Origin: JADKAV01 sp963704075
GTDB taxonomy: Bacteria; Actinomycetota; Actinomycetes; S36-B12; UBA10799
Reading direction: 5' to 3'
DNA length: 64,000 nt
Assembly: GCA_963704075.1 (NCBI GenBank)
Contig: CAVPGV010000003.1
Coordinates: 62,001-126,000, forward strand
Shown in pieces: positions 17,607 through 26,845 of the stretch. The notes beneath the pieces were generated by a model that did not search any database, was not told the DNA's origin, and saw only the letters and a list, made by a program, of their open reading frames with translations. The position numbers were made by a program, and so were the translations under genes. Each line of letters starts with the position of its first letter. The first letter of the stretch is position 1.

Positions 17607-19235
17607 CTAGGCGTTCTGGATGGTCAGCAGGTTCACGCGCGAGAACGGCGTGAACTGCACGTTGCTCACCGTGTCCGAGTAGCCGGCGACAACCGAGCCG
17701 TACCACATCGGGATCACCGGCATGTCCTGCGCCAGGACGCCTTCGGCCTCCTGGAACTTGGCGATGCCGTCCTGACCGGGCAGTGCCGCAGCCTCCTCGA
17801 CCAGGCGGTCGAAGTCGGCGTTGGACCAGTCACCGTCGTTGGCCGACGCGCCGGTCTTGTACAGCGGGGTCAGGAAGTTCTCGATGGACGGGTAGTCCAT
17901 CTGCCAACCGGTACGGAACATCCCGGTCATCTCCTTGTTCACGACCTCCGTGCGGAAAGTCGCGAAGTCGGGAGTCGGCTTGCCGTTGCACTCGACACCG
18001 AGCGCGTTGCTGATGCTGACGCAGGTGGCGTCGACCCAGCCCTTGTGCCCGCCGTCGGCGTTGTAGGCCAGCGTGAGCTTGCCGTCGAAACCACCGGCCT
18101 GATCGAACATCTCCTTGGCCTTGGTCGGGTCGAAGTTGCAGTATTCACCGCAGACCCCGGCCTTGTAGCCGTTCACGACCGGGGAGACCCAGCCGGTGGA
18201 GGGCTCACGCGTGCCGTTGAACACGTTGTCGATGATCTGCTGGCGGTCGATGGCCATCGAGATCGACTTGCGAAGCTCGGGGTTGTCGAACTTCTTATCG
18301 TAGATCGGGAAGCTGATGGTCTGGATGATGCCAGCCGCCTGCTCCACAACACGGTCACCGAGGACGCTCTTGTACTGCCCGCCGGCCAGACCGGAATCGG
18401 GGATGGTGTCCAGCACGTCGAGGTTGCCGGCCTGCAGGTCGGCCCAGGCCGCGTCGAGATCCTGATAGATCTTGAACTCGACACCGGGGATGCTCGGCTT
18501 GGTGTCGCCCGGGTAGTCCGGCCACGCCTTCAGCTTGATGGAGACCTTGGGGTCCTGGCTCTCGAACTGGAACGGACCGTTACCCACGGGGTTCTCGCCG
18601 AAGGCCTCAGGGTCGTCGAAGAACGACGTAGGCATCGGAGCGAAGCCCGAGTATCCGACCATCACCGGGAACTGCGAGTTGGGTCGGCTGAGGGTCACCT
18701 TGAACTCGGTGTCACTGATGACCTCGAGTCCGCTCATCTCCTCCGCCTTGGGCTTGCCGACGGGGTTGCCCTCGTCGTCGAACTCGCCCTGCACGTCTGC
18801 GAAGCCCTCGATCGGCTCGAAGAAGTAGGAGTTCAGCGCAGCGTTGGGACCGTATGCTGCCCAGTTCCACGCGTCGACGAAGCTGCTGGCGGTCACCGGC
18901 GTGCCGTCCTGGAACGTCCAGTCGTCACGAATGGTGATGTCCCAGACCTGCTGGTCGGCGGACTCGATGGAGGTCGCCACGGCGTTCTCCGGCGCAGCGG
19001 TCTCTTGGTTGTAGGTCACCAGGCCGGTGAACATGTTGTCGATGACGTTGCCGCCACCGGTTTCGTTGGTCGCCGCCGGAATCAGCGGGTTCTGGGGCTC
19101 GGAACCGTTGACGGTCACGTAACGGGCGGAGTCACCCCCGTCACCGGAACCACTGTCTCCACCACAGGCGCCGAGTGTCAGTGCCAAGACACTGACACCG
19201 ATCACCGCCGGGGCGGCCTTCTTGAGTCCACGCAT
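17607..19235 (-). CDS. dppA: Peptide ABC transporter substrate-binding lipoprotein (family 5)
   Basis: Extracytoplasmic solute-binding protein of the peptide/nickel family, SBP_bac_5. It has a lipoprotein signal with lipobox LTLGAC (Cys24), a Gly/Ser/Asp linker, then the canonical WDITIRDDWTFQDGTPVTASSFVDAW block cut here as WTFQDGTPVTASSF. Later motifs VGNGPFQFES, ISMAIDRQQIIDNVFNG and EAEGVLAQDMPVIPMWY are family-typical. Length is 542 residues. Four Cys in the C-lobe (about residues 360-415) could form two disulfides. It precedes dppBCDF but is separated by a terminator. Confidence 0.93.
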   Translation of the reverse strand: MRGLKKAAPAVIGVSVLALTLGACGGDSGSGDGGDSARYVTVNGSEPQNPLIPAATNETGGGNVIDNMFTGLVTYNQETAAPENAVATSIESADQQVWDITIRDDWTFQDGTPVTASSFVDAWNWAAYGPNAALNSYFFEPIEGFADVQGEFDDEGNPVGKPKAEEMSGLEVISDTEFKVTLSRPNSQFPVMVGYSGFAPMPTSFFDDPEAFGENPVGNGPFQFESQDPKVSIKLKAWPDYPGDTKPSIPGVEFKIYQDLDAAWADLQAGNLDVLDTIPDSGLAGGQYKSVLGDRVVEQAAGIIQTISFPIYDKKFDNPELRKSISMAIDRQQIIDNVFNGTREPSTGWVSPVVNGYKAGVCGEYCNFDPTKAKEMFDQAGGFDGKLTLAYNADGGHKGWVDATCVSISNALGVECNGKPTPDFATFRTEVVNKEMTGMFRTGWQMDYPSIENFLTPLYKTGASANDGDWSNADFDRLVEEAAALPGQDGIAKFQEAEGVLAQDMPVIPMWYGSVVAGYSDTVSNVQFTPFSRVNLLTIQNA

Positions 19236-19612
19236 GGACTATCCCTTCCTAATGGGTGCTCACATCTTGTTGAGCACATTGTGTTCGGATTCTGTGAGGA
19301 ATCCCAGCACCACCGTGCACACACGCCGGACGGGTTACGCCGCGGAGTGCGAACATGGAGTTTTGCGTGCGATTTCGGACCCATTCTGCCAATGCGTTTG
19401 CGTGAAGGTCACCATAGGGTCGTCAAATCGTTATATCCGTGCTAGTGCAGCGGACCCCCTTGACCGGAGATCGGGCAATATGGGTTCCCTGCCGTCGTAC
19501 GGAACCGATCGGAACGACCTGGATGCCGACTGCGTCACAATGTTCGTGGCACAGTGTCTCCGAGGCACGTTGCCGAACGGCGGTCCACTGTGGGCGGAGG
19601 TGAGCGGTACGC
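19236..19612. other. Divergent intergenic region, about 375 bp
   Basis: Promoter region shared by dppA (minus) and the GDPD gene (plus). The AT-richest part is around 19425-19440 (CAAATCGTTATATCC); on the minus strand TATAAC could be a -10 element for dppA, which would leave a leader of nearly 190 bases. No gene or clear operator seen. Confidence 0.4.
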
Positions 19613-21214
19613 ATGCGTAGGCGTACGACGGCGGGGCTGCTGGCTCTTGCACTGATGGCTGGCGTGGCGCCGGTGGTCCACGCTTTGGAGGGCCGCCCGA
19701 ACACCGGGATGCTGGTGATAGGTCACCGAGGCGCTCCGGTGTACGCCGCGGAGAGCACGCTGGGCAGCTACGAACGGGCTGCGAACCTCGGCGCCGATCT
19801 GCTCGAGGGCGATTTGGTCATGTCCAAGGACGGGCGGCTGGTCCTGTGCCACGACTTGGACCTCAGCCGGGTCACGGACGTGGCGGTCAAGTTCCCGGCC
19901 CGCGCCACCGTGCGCAACTTCAACGGCATCGACTACACCGGTTTCTGGGTGGATGAATTCACCGTCGCCGAACTTCAGACGTTGCAGAAGTGGGACGGGC
20001 AGACACTGGCCACCCTGGACGATCTGATCTCCTTCGCGCAGGGCCGCGGCGCGAATCTGTATCTGGAGATCAAGGAGTCCGCCTACTTCCAGGGCCGCGG
20101 GCTGGATCCGGTGGCCCCACTGGTCAACACCCTGCGCGCCCGGGGCCTGGCACAGCGCGGCTCCCCGTTCTGGATCCAGTCGAGCAACCCGGCCGACCTA
20201 CAGGCGCTGCGACCGCAGGTCGCCAACCGCTTGGTCTACCTGACCCGTGACGTGGGTCCCGACGATGTCGGGCTGTTCCCCACATACCGGCAGTTCGCCG
20301 ACGTCCTGGGAGTGCCCACGACCCGCGCCCGCCGGCAACTCGTCCAAGAGGCGCACGCAGCCGACCTCGGCGTGCATGTCTGGACCCTGCGGGGCAGCCG
20401 TGACGCGTACCGCAAGGCCGCGGCGATCGGGGCCGACGGAGTCATCACGGACTTCCCTGACCTCGGCGTCGACGTTCGCAACCGGCAACGGGTCGGCGAC
20501 CGGCCCTCCGGTGTCATCAGCCGGGTCGACAACGGCAACGCAGTCGTGAGTTGGAACGCGGTTCCCGGCTCCTACTACGCGGTGACATTCGACTTCGGTG
20601 ATCCGTTGGAGGCGCCGACGGTGTGGACGAACGGCACCTCGGCCTCTTTCGCGATGGCGGACGCCAAGGCCGCAGACATCACCGTCTCCCGCTTCGACCC
20701 CGCCCGCGGGCGCCTCGGCGATGATGCGTTCACCCGAGCGACGACGGTTGTGAAGAACTATGGGGCGCCGCCGACAAGGACGCGGGTGCGCAGCGTCGAG
20801 GCCATCATCTCCCCCGACGCCAAGACGCGCATCGTCGGCCGAGCGGAACGTCTCAAGGGCAAGAAGTGGGTGCCTTTGCGCAATTCGCGTGCCTGGCTGC
20901 GGGGACGCGGCGAGGACGTCACGGATCTGCGGCGCAACTTCCGCACCGACAAGCGCGGCGAATTCTCACTCACCGTGCGGGTGCGCGAGGACATCGTGGC
21001 CGGCTACATCCCCGAACGGTCCTGGATGGTCGGCGTCACTGCCACGAAAAAGCTCAAGCCTTCGAGTTCCGACTGGGTCGACAGCAAAGAAGGCCCGCCG
21101 CCGGCGCCGAAGAAGGCGAAGAAGGGTAAGGCCCAGAGCCTGCCCAAGAAGGATGTCAAGGTCAAGGTCAAGAAGGTCAAGGTCAAGAAGGTCAAAGTCA
21201 AGAAGCGGAAATGA
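19613..21214 (+). CDS. Secreted glycerophosphodiester phosphodiesterase with Lys-rich tail
   Basis: GDPD-family TIM barrel that hydrolyses glycerophosphodiesters to glycerol 3-phosphate and an alcohol. A signal peptide covers residues 1-24. Catalytic residues are in GHRGAP (His38, Arg39), AAESTL (Glu47), LEGDLVMSKDG (Glu65, Asp67) and LCHDLDL (His80). The barrel ends near residue 300. About 230 extra residues follow, including a beta-rich domain and a C-terminal tail built of a KVKVKK six-residue repeat (18-bp repeat in the DNA, about 21160-21205). The positive tail could bind anionic wall polymers. Expected outside the membrane; may also act on teichoic-type polymers. Confidence 0.88.
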   Translation: MRRRTTAGLLALALMAGVAPVVHALEGRPNTGMLVIGHRGAPVYAAESTLGSYERAANLGADLLEGDLVMSKDGRLVLCHDLDLSRVTDVAVKFPARATVRNFNGIDYTGFWVDEFTVAELQTLQKWDGQTLATLDDLISFAQGRGANLYLEIKESAYFQGRGLDPVAPLVNTLRARGLAQRGSPFWIQSSNPADLQALRPQVANRLVYLTRDVGPDDVGLFPTYRQFADVLGVPTTRARRQLVQEAHAADLGVHVWTLRGSRDAYRKAAAIGADGVITDFPDLGVDVRNRQRVGDRPSGVISRVDNGNAVVSWNAVPGSYYAVTFDFGDPLEAPTVWTNGTSASFAMADAKAADITVSRFDPARGRLGDDAFTRATTVVKNYGAPPTRTRVRSVEAIISPDAKTRIVGRAERLKGKKWVPLRNSRAWLRGRGEDVTDLRRNFRTDKRGEFSLTVRVREDIVAGYIPERSWMVGVTATKKLKPSSSDWVDSKEGPPPAPKKAKKGKAQSLPKKDVKVKVKKVKVKKVKVKKRK

Positions 21215-21291
21215 CCTGCCTCAGGGTCGCCGCCAGGGACCGGGGATAGACTCCAAGCGCATGGCCCGCGTGCGACCTGGGAGGGTTCACT

Positions 21292-22293
21292 GTGGCATCG
21301 AAGAATCTGCGACTGGCCGGCGCAATGTCGCTGGCAATTGTCGTGTCGCTCGGCGTGGTCACCCCCGGACAGGCCAAAGACCCCAAACCGCTGGGCGAAC
21401 GTGCCTACGGCTACATCGAGGCTTTGACCCGAGTAGAGAACCCCGATGGCACGTACACACGCATTCTGCGCAAGCAGGGAACGACCGGCGAGGTGCGCGC
21501 GGCGAAGAGGATTCAAGGCTGGTTCGACAACTCGGGCTACCGGGCGAAGCGGCAGAAGTTCACATACAGGGCGAAGGGTAAGAAGCACTCGTCGCAGAAC
21601 GTGGTCGCGGTTCGCAAGGGCAGCGCGAAGAAGGCCGATCCGTCCCGGCCCTTGGTCATCCTCGGCGCACACTACGACGCCCGCGTCGAGGGGTGGGGCG
21701 CCGACGACAACGCCTCCGGGGTCGCGGTGATGCTGGAAGTCGCCCATCGGATGCGCAACGTGAAGACCGCCTACGACCTGAAGTTCGTCGCGTTCGGCGC
21801 CGAGGAGATGCCGGCCGGTGAGAAGGGTTCGGAGCACTTCGCCGAATCCTTGAGCAAGCGCGACATCAAGCGCGCCACCGTCATGATCAACTACGACTCA
21901 CTGATCGTCGGCGACCAGATGTACGTGCACGCCGGGTTCAACAAGAAGACCTGGGCGCGCGACCGGATGGTGCGGCTTGCCAAGAGGTTCCGGCTTCCGA
22001 TCGACACCCAGCCGGGATGGAATCCCAAGTATCCGGCCGGTCTGACCCCCAACGGCTTCAGCGACTACTCGTCCTTCAACCGCGCGGGCATCCCGATCGT
22101 CGCGTTCGAATCGACCAACTGGGAGATCGGTGACCTCGACGGGTACACCCAGACCGAGCAGTACGGCTCCTTCTGGCACACGCCCGAGGACAGCCTGCAG
22201 ACCATCGAGCAGCGGTATCCCTATCGCCCCCGGGTGCATCTGTTCGCGTTCACGAAACTGACGATGAAGTTCCTGAAGAGCCTGCGCACGTAG
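21292..22293 (+). CDS. Secreted M28 family zinc aminopeptidase
   Basis: M28 metallopeptidase with signal peptide (residues 1-28). The co-catalytic zinc ligands are seen as GAHYDA (His127, Asp129), GADDNASG (Asp138/139), FGAEEM (Glu171 catalytic, Glu172), NYDSL (Asp202) and FWHTPEDSL (His near 303). Expected to release N-terminal amino acids from peptides outside the cell, which would suit the nearby peptide importer. GTG start, about 77 bases after the GDPD gene; may be co-transcribed. Length is 333 residues. Confidence 0.9.
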   Translation: MASKNLRLAGAMSLAIVVSLGVVTPGQAKDPKPLGERAYGYIEALTRVENPDGTYTRILRKQGTTGEVRAAKRIQGWFDNSGYRAKRQKFTYRAKGKKHSSQNVVAVRKGSAKKADPSRPLVILGAHYDARVEGWGADDNASGVAVMLEVAHRMRNVKTAYDLKFVAFGAEEMPAGEKGSEHFAESLSKRDIKRATVMINYDSLIVGDQMYVHAGFNKKTWARDRMVRLAKRFRLPIDTQPGWNPKYPAGLTPNGFSDYSSFNRAGIPIVAFESTNWEIGDLDGYTQTEQYGSFWHTPEDSLQTIEQRYPYRPRVHLFAFTKLTMKFLKSLRT

Positions 22294-22375
22294 AAAGCGG
22301 CCCAGCGCTTCAATCGGGTTGTCGACGGGTGGCGCCGCCGGGGGCCACAAGTTTGATCGCCCGCGCCACCGAGCC

Positions 22376-22422
22376 GACTTTGGACAGGAGGCGTCACTGA
22401 CTGACCACTTGCGTCCAAAGTC
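22376..22422. repeat. 47-bp dispersed repeat with inverted ends, copy 1 (reverse orientation)
   Basis: Starts GACTTTGGAC and ends GTCCAAAGTC, a 10-bp perfect inverted repeat, total 47 bases. Its interior matches the reverse complement of the copies at 52897-52943 and 55256-55302 at many positions (CAG, GTCACTG, TGCGTCCAAAGTC). It lies inside non-coding DNA next to a gene remnant. Confidence 0.65.
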
Positions 22423-22429
22423 CACCGTT

Positions 22430-22740
22430 TCGGAGCAGCATTCTCAGGACGCATCCGGGCTCGGCCATCAGGTTCACCGACAGGCGGACGCCCTGACGGG
22501 TCGAGCAGGACGCGCACCTTCTCCGGCGGCTGATGCTCACACAACTTCGGCTCCCGGATCCACCGCCTTGTTGACCTCCGACGCCAAGCCAGCCACTTCG
22601 AAGTCGAGGTGCAGCATCGTCTGCTGCTCCACCACGGCTTCGGCCGCGACGGCCTCCGACACCGGGTACTGGTTCGCATGCCGCTGACTCCTGAGGGTGG
22701 CCTCAGGAGGGGCCACAACGGCTTGAGTCGGTCCGCTGGG
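22430..22740 (-). pseudogene. Remnant of a VOC/glyoxalase-like protein (C-terminal half)
   Basis: On the minus strand, three frames in turn encode pieces typical of the second half of a glyoxalase-like (VOC) protein: QQTMLHLDFEVAGLASEV with GAEVV, then CEHQPPEKVRVLLDPSG, then LSVNLMAEPG. At least two frameshifts and one TGA separate them, and no N-terminal half is found upstream. The hairpin at 22688-22709 and the 47-bp repeat sit at its edges. Unlike the single-base breaks elsewhere, the loss of the first half suggests true decay. Identification rests on remembered family patterns. Confidence 0.55.
22688..22709. terminator. Perfect short hairpin upstream of the methyltransferase-like gene
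   Basis: CTCCTGAGG at 22688-22696 and CCTCAGGAG at 22701-22709 form a 9-bp stem with a GTGG tetraloop. It may terminate transcripts coming from either side or be part of the leader of the gene at 22770. Confidence 0.4.
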
Positions 22741-22769
22741 CCAACCTGCGGGCTGTGTACTGTAGCGCC

Positions 22770-23666
22770 GTGACGACTCTCGGGCTGGGGACCGTAACCA
22801 ACCAGTTGCTGAGTGATTCACGGTTCCGGACCGTCGTGGTCATCACCGCCGCAACGACGGGCAATCCTGCGCTGGGGACGCTCGACCTGACGCGAGCGGA
22901 CAGGGCCGTGACCCTGCAATACGCAGGTGAGGGCCAGCCAGGTGGGTTGAGGCTCGAGGACATCAGCAAGCAGGTGAAACTGTCCCACCTCGCTGGCACC
23001 TTCGACGTGGCCATGGTCGATCCACACCACACCTACGAGTCGTCGTTGGAGTGCCTCGCGTTGGCTCTCAACATGCTGCGACCGTCAGGAGTGCTCCTCG
23101 TGCATGACTGCCTGCCGCCACCCGAGTACACAAGTCCCACGTTCACGCCTGGCAACTGGTGCGGGACGACCTTCGCCGCCTTTCGGGATCTCTGCGTTGC
23201 GAACAGGTTGCGCTGGTTCACCCTTGGTACCGATTTCGGCATCGGGGTGGCTGTCAAGAAGAGGATCCCGGTCGAACGCCGGGTCCCGGGCGACGCCTGG
23301 ACGGTGCAGTCCCACGACGAGTACCTGGCGCGCTACACCACCGAGCCCTGCGCATTCATGCAAGTGGTCGGCGCTGACGACGCACATGCCGCTTTGGAAC
23401 TGGCTCTCGGTGATGAGTCGGTCAATCAACTCCGTATGCCTTTTCCCGGGTGGCCGGACCTGCGTGAACGGCTTCACGAATCCACTGATCTGACACACCA
23501 ACAACTACTCGAAGAGAACCACGGGCTGCGGGAACGGGTCGCCGTCCTGCAAGCGCACTTGATCGAAGCTGGGCGGCCGACATGGCAGGCGCGAGCACTC
23601 CTCAAGAGCACGCCAAGGGCCATCCGCGCTCGCTTGGAGCCGCGGGTGCAACGAGTCAAACGTTGA
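22770..23666 (+). CDS. Class I SAM-dependent methyltransferase-like protein
   Basis: The central block FDVAMVDPHHTYESSLECL followed by NMLRPSGVLLVHDCLPP has the pattern of Methyltransf_24/class I methyltransferases (acidic residue after a beta strand, then the post-II loop and DDxx-like HDC). The N-terminal glycine-rich SAM loop is not obvious, so activity is uncertain. The C-terminal 60 residues are predicted helical (LLEENHGLRERVAVLQAHL) and very basic at the end. Start is GTG at 22770; a GTG at 22755 is the alternative. About 298 residues. Such proteins often modify sugars or cell-surface glycans; substrate unknown. Confidence 0.55.
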   Translation: MTTLGLGTVTNQLLSDSRFRTVVVITAATTGNPALGTLDLTRADRAVTLQYAGEGQPGGLRLEDISKQVKLSHLAGTFDVAMVDPHHTYESSLECLALALNMLRPSGVLLVHDCLPPPEYTSPTFTPGNWCGTTFAAFRDLCVANRLRWFTLGTDFGIGVAVKKRIPVERRVPGDAWTVQSHDEYLARYTTEPCAFMQVVGADDAHAALELALGDESVNQLRMPFPGWPDLRERLHESTDLTHQQLLEENHGLRERVAVLQAHLIEAGRPTWQARALLKSTPRAIRARLEPRVQRVKR

Positions 23667-23711
23667 ACCGGAACTCGACGGCGTTCACGACTGCTCTTTC
23701 ACCCGGATTCG

Positions 23712-24017
23712 CTAAGGCGACTTGGGGCCGACCCGCTCGATGACGCCCTCACACTCCAAGTCCACCTTCACGAACCGGATCCAGTTCGTGAACCGCCCGC
23801 TCGGAAATCGCGGATGACCGGCCAACTCAATCTCCGCGACCTCGATCAGGGTCTTGAGCATCACGCCGTCCCCGGTGTCGAGGTCGGTAGTCGTATCGAG
23901 GATGAAGGCCCTCAGCACGTCATACTGCTCCGCCTCGATCGTCCACGTCTCGTAGCCATCGGGACGAACCGCACTGCGTAACCGACGGCGGCCAGGTGGG
24001 TGGAGGGCCTCATCCAA
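23712..24017 (-). CDS. Conserved hypothetical, small winged-helix-like (DUF6958-like)
   Basis: A 101-residue protein with the pattern EAEQYDVLRAFILDTT, LKTLIEVAEIELAG, GRFTNWIRFVKVDLECEGVIERV, which resembles a small conserved family (DUF6958-type) that looks like a winged helix: helix, helix, then strand with ECEGVIERV. It starts five bases after the ychF stop and may be co-transcribed. No catalytic residues are visible. Function unknown; the family assignment is from memory. Confidence 0.55.
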   Translation of the reverse strand: MDEALHPPGRRRLRSAVRPDGYETWTIEAEQYDVLRAFILDTTTDLDTGDGVMLKTLIEVAEIELAGHPRFPSGRFTNWIRFVKVDLECEGVIERVGPKSP

Positions 24018-24021
24018 CCCG

Positions 24022-25113
24022 CTACTTCTTCCCGCCAGAGGTTAATCCGCTGCGGAACTCGACCACATCCCCGTCGGCCATCACATAGTCCTTGCCCTCG
24101 ATGCGGACCTTGCCGTGGGCCTTCGCCTCCTGCATGGATCCTGCCGCCATCAATTCGTCGAACGAGATCACCTCGGCCTTGATGAAGCCCTTCTGGAAGT
24201 CGGTGTGGATGACGCCGGCTGCCTGAGGCGCCGTCGCTCCTTGCGGGATCGTCCAGGCCCGGGCCTCTTTCGGTCCGGCCGTCAGGTACGTCTGCAGGCC
24301 CAGCGTGGCGAAACCCACCCGCGCCAAGGCTTGAATGCCTGACTCCGTCTGGCCGATCGATTGCAGCAACTCCAGCGCCTCGTCCTCGGGCAACTCCGTG
24401 AGTTCGGCCTCCACCTGGGCATCGAGGAAGACGGCTTCGGCCGGGTCGACCAGTTGCGTCATCTCGGCCCGGAACGTCTCGTCGGTCAGTTCCTCCTCGT
24501 CGCAGTTGATGACGTAGATGAAGGGCTTGTTGGTCAGAAGGAACAGTTCTCGCAGCGGTTCCGGGTCCACGCCCGCGGAGAAAAGGGTCTTGCCCGAATC
24601 CAGGATGCCCCGGGCCTTCTGCGCGGCCTCCACCACAACGGCCCGCTCCTTATGCAACCGGGCCTCCTTCTCCAGCCGCGGCAGCGCCTTTTCCAGAGTC
24701 TGCAAATCAGCCAAGATGAGCTCGGTGTTGATCGTCTCCATGTCCTCGGCTGGCGAAACCCGGCCTTCCACGTGCACTACATCCGGGTCGTGGAAAGCGC
24801 GCAGCACCTGGCAGATGGCATCCGATTCGCGGATGTGCGAGAGGAACTTGTTCCCGAGTCCCTGACCCTCGCTGGCCCCCCGCACGATGCCGGCGATATC
24901 CACGAATTGCACGGTTGCGGGCACGAGTTTGGCCGATCCGTGCAGATCGGCCAACTGCTGGAGCCGAGGATCGGGCACACCGACCATCCCGACGTTGGGC
25001 TCGATGGTCGCGAAGGGGTAGTTGGCCGCGAGCGCACCGGCCTTGGTCAGTGCGTTGAACAGCGTGGACTTGCCCACGTTGGGCAGGCCGACGATACCGA
25101 TAGTCAGGGACAC
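24022..25113 (-). CDS. ychF: Redox-regulated ATPase/GTPase YchF (Obg family)
   Basis: Translation-associated P-loop ATPase of the OBG family. G1 is GLPNVGKST at residues 8-16, switch I NYPFATIEPNVG follows, G3 is VDIAGIVRGASEGQGLGN, and the altered G4 (NCDEE instead of NKxD) explains the ATP preference known for YchF. A coiled-coil region spans about 130-175 and the C-terminal TGS domain includes GPKEARAWTIPQG and the GDVVEFR end. Length is 363 residues, standard for the family. GTG start. Cytosolic, ribosome-associated. Confidence 0.95.
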   Translation of the reverse strand: MSLTIGIVGLPNVGKSTLFNALTKAGALAANYPFATIEPNVGMVGVPDPRLQQLADLHGSAKLVPATVQFVDIAGIVRGASEGQGLGNKFLSHIRESDAICQVLRAFHDPDVVHVEGRVSPAEDMETINTELILADLQTLEKALPRLEKEARLHKERAVVVEAAQKARGILDSGKTLFSAGVDPEPLRELFLLTNKPFIYVINCDEEELTDETFRAEMTQLVDPAEAVFLDAQVEAELTELPEDEALELLQSIGQTESGIQALARVGFATLGLQTYLTAGPKEARAWTIPQGATAPQAAGVIHTDFQKGFIKAEVISFDELMAAGSMQEAKAHGKVRIEGKDYVMADGDVVEFRSGLTSGGKK

Positions 25114-25169
25114 GAGGTGCAGTCTAGGTCGGCACCGGAAATGTCATACCCCTCGGGCACAGTGACCAC

Positions 25170-26306
25170 ATGATCACCCTCAACCCGCCGGTACTGCTCC
25201 TCGTACTGCTGCTCGCTGTGCTCGCGATCTGGCTCGCCTACCGAATCGGCGCACGATCCACCCAGCCCCGGATCGCCCAGCTGGAGGGCAAATGCGAGAC
25301 GCTGAGCAGCCAGATCGACGCCCACGCGCAGATCGAGCAGACCCTCAAGCCACTGCAACACGCGATGTCCACCCTCGCCGATCAGGTGGAATCGGCCGAA
25401 CGCGCGCGGGTGAGCGCCATCAGCGGTCTGTCCGAGCAGGTCCTCGGCGTCGGTCGCGAGGTGGGCGCCGCCACCAAGGACGTCCGGGAGCAGGCCCACC
25501 GGATAACCCAGGCTTTGTCGAGGACCCAGAACCAGGGCACGTGGGGCGAGATGCAGTTGCACCGCATCGTGGAGGCCTCCGGCATGCTCGAACACGTTCA
25601 TTTCACCGAGCAGACCACCGTGGAAGACGGTGACCGGCACGTGCGGCCCGACATGATCATCGAACTCGGCCAGGGCCGACAGGTGGTGGTGGATGCCAAG
25701 GTCTCCCTCGACGCGTTCCTGGATCCCGACCTCGACCCGCAATCACAGGCCGACTCCCATGCGGCCGCCGTCGCCGACCACATAACCCGACTGTCGGGCA
25801 AGCAGTACTGGAAGTCCGTGGGCACGCCGGAGTACGTGATCATGTTCCTGCCCGCCGAGCACATGCTCGGGGTGGCGCTGCAGGCGAAACCGGGCCTACT
25901 GCAGACGGCGTTCGACCGCAAGGTCGTCCTCGCCACGCCATCGACGCTGATGGCCACCTTGCGCAGCGTGTCCTGGGCCTGGCAGCAGGCGGCGATGGCC
26001 GACCAGGCCCGCGCCGTTCTGCTCGCAGGTCAGCAGGTCCACGACCGTCTGTCGACCATGAGCGCGCACCTCACCCGGCTCGGCAAGGGCCTCACCGACG
26101 CGGTGACCGGCTACAACCAGTTCGTCGGCTCGCTGGACACGCGGGTCATGCCCTCGGCTCGGCGGCTCGCACAGATGGTCGCTCCGGAGAGCAGCGCGGT
26201 CGAACCCACGGAGATAGATCTGCGTCCCCGAACGAGCACCGCGCTGGCGACCGGGGCCGAGCAAGGAGAGGCCGGAGAACCCGACGCACTGGAAGACACC
26301 GGATAG
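25170..26306 (+). CDS. rmuC: DNA recombination protein RmuC-like
   Basis: RmuC-family protein: N-terminal membrane anchor (residues 6-25), a coiled-coil (about 35-115), then the nuclease-like core. The family motif NQGTWGEMQLHRIVEASGML and the PD-(D/E)XK-type strand pair HVRPDMIIEL and VVVDAKVSLDAF are clear. RmuC limits DNA inversions at short inverted repeats in E. coli; its biochemical activity is not well defined. Divergent from ychF. The C-terminal 45 residues are low-complexity and family-variable. 378 residues. Confidence 0.88.
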   Translation: MITLNPPVLLLVLLLAVLAIWLAYRIGARSTQPRIAQLEGKCETLSSQIDAHAQIEQTLKPLQHAMSTLADQVESAERARVSAISGLSEQVLGVGREVGAATKDVREQAHRITQALSRTQNQGTWGEMQLHRIVEASGMLEHVHFTEQTTVEDGDRHVRPDMIIELGQGRQVVVDAKVSLDAFLDPDLDPQSQADSHAAAVADHITRLSGKQYWKSVGTPEYVIMFLPAEHMLGVALQAKPGLLQTAFDRKVVLATPSTLMATLRSVSWAWQQAAMADQARAVLLAGQQVHDRLSTMSAHLTRLGKGLTDAVTGYNQFVGSLDTRVMPSARRLAQMVAPESSAVEPTEIDLRPRTSTALATGAEQGEAGEPDALEDTG

Positions 26307-26322
26307 GGATACCGGGTCAACG

Positions 26323-26339
26323 GGTAACGGCAGGTTACC
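26323..26339. promoter_or_regulatory. Small inverted repeat just upstream of the DUF6542-type gene
   Basis: GGTAAC at 26323-26328 and GTTACC at 26334-26339 flank GGCAG, six bases before the next start codon. It could be an operator or a leader hairpin; no known consensus is matched. Confidence 0.3.
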
Positions 26340-26344
26340 GTTGG

Positions 26345-26845
26345 ATGGTGAGTACCCAGGAGCCGAGCGCCCCCGCCGGGGTGTCGGTGCAGATTGCCCC
26401 CGAGCCCGGACCGACGGCCACTACCGTGGCGAACGTGAGTCGTCGCAATGACGCCGAAGAGCGGCCATCAGGCGGCCTCGGCGTCGGCATGATGGTCCTG
26501 CTCGTCTTCACCGTGACGATCCTGGCCGGACTCGGTGACACCGCCTTCAACGGCAGCATCACCTATATCACCGGTGCGGTCTTCGTGGTCATCTCGGTTA
26601 TTGCGGCGGCCACCATCAACTACCGCGATCTGTCGACCGCGATCATCACTCCCCCGCTGGCCTATTTCACGACGATCCTGATCGCCGGTCAGCCCGACCT
26701 GCTGGACGGTGTCACGGACAACCTGCTGATCCGCGAGGCCGCCATGGTCATCGCCGGGCTGGCCTTCAACGCACCGTGGATCTTCGCGGGCACCGGAGCG
26801 GCGGCGATCATTGTGATCGTCAGGCGCTGGATCCTGCACCGCTGA
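26345..26845 (+). CDS. Small polytopic membrane protein (DUF6542-like)
   Basis: 166 residues with a disordered N-terminus of about 45 residues, four predicted helices between residues 48 and 160, and a basic C-terminus (IVRRWILHR). The helix pattern and position beside ispH fit the actinobacterial DUF6542 membrane proteins. It ends one base before the ispH stop on the opposite strand. No catalytic motif. Function unknown. Confidence 0.65.
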   Translation: MVSTQEPSAPAGVSVQIAPEPGPTATTVANVSRRNDAEERPSGGLGVGMMVLLVFTVTILAGLGDTAFNGSITYITGAVFVVISVIAAATINYRDLSTAIITPPLAYFTTILIAGQPDLLDGVTDNLLIREAAMVIAGLAFNAPWIFAGTGAAAIIVIVRRWILHR

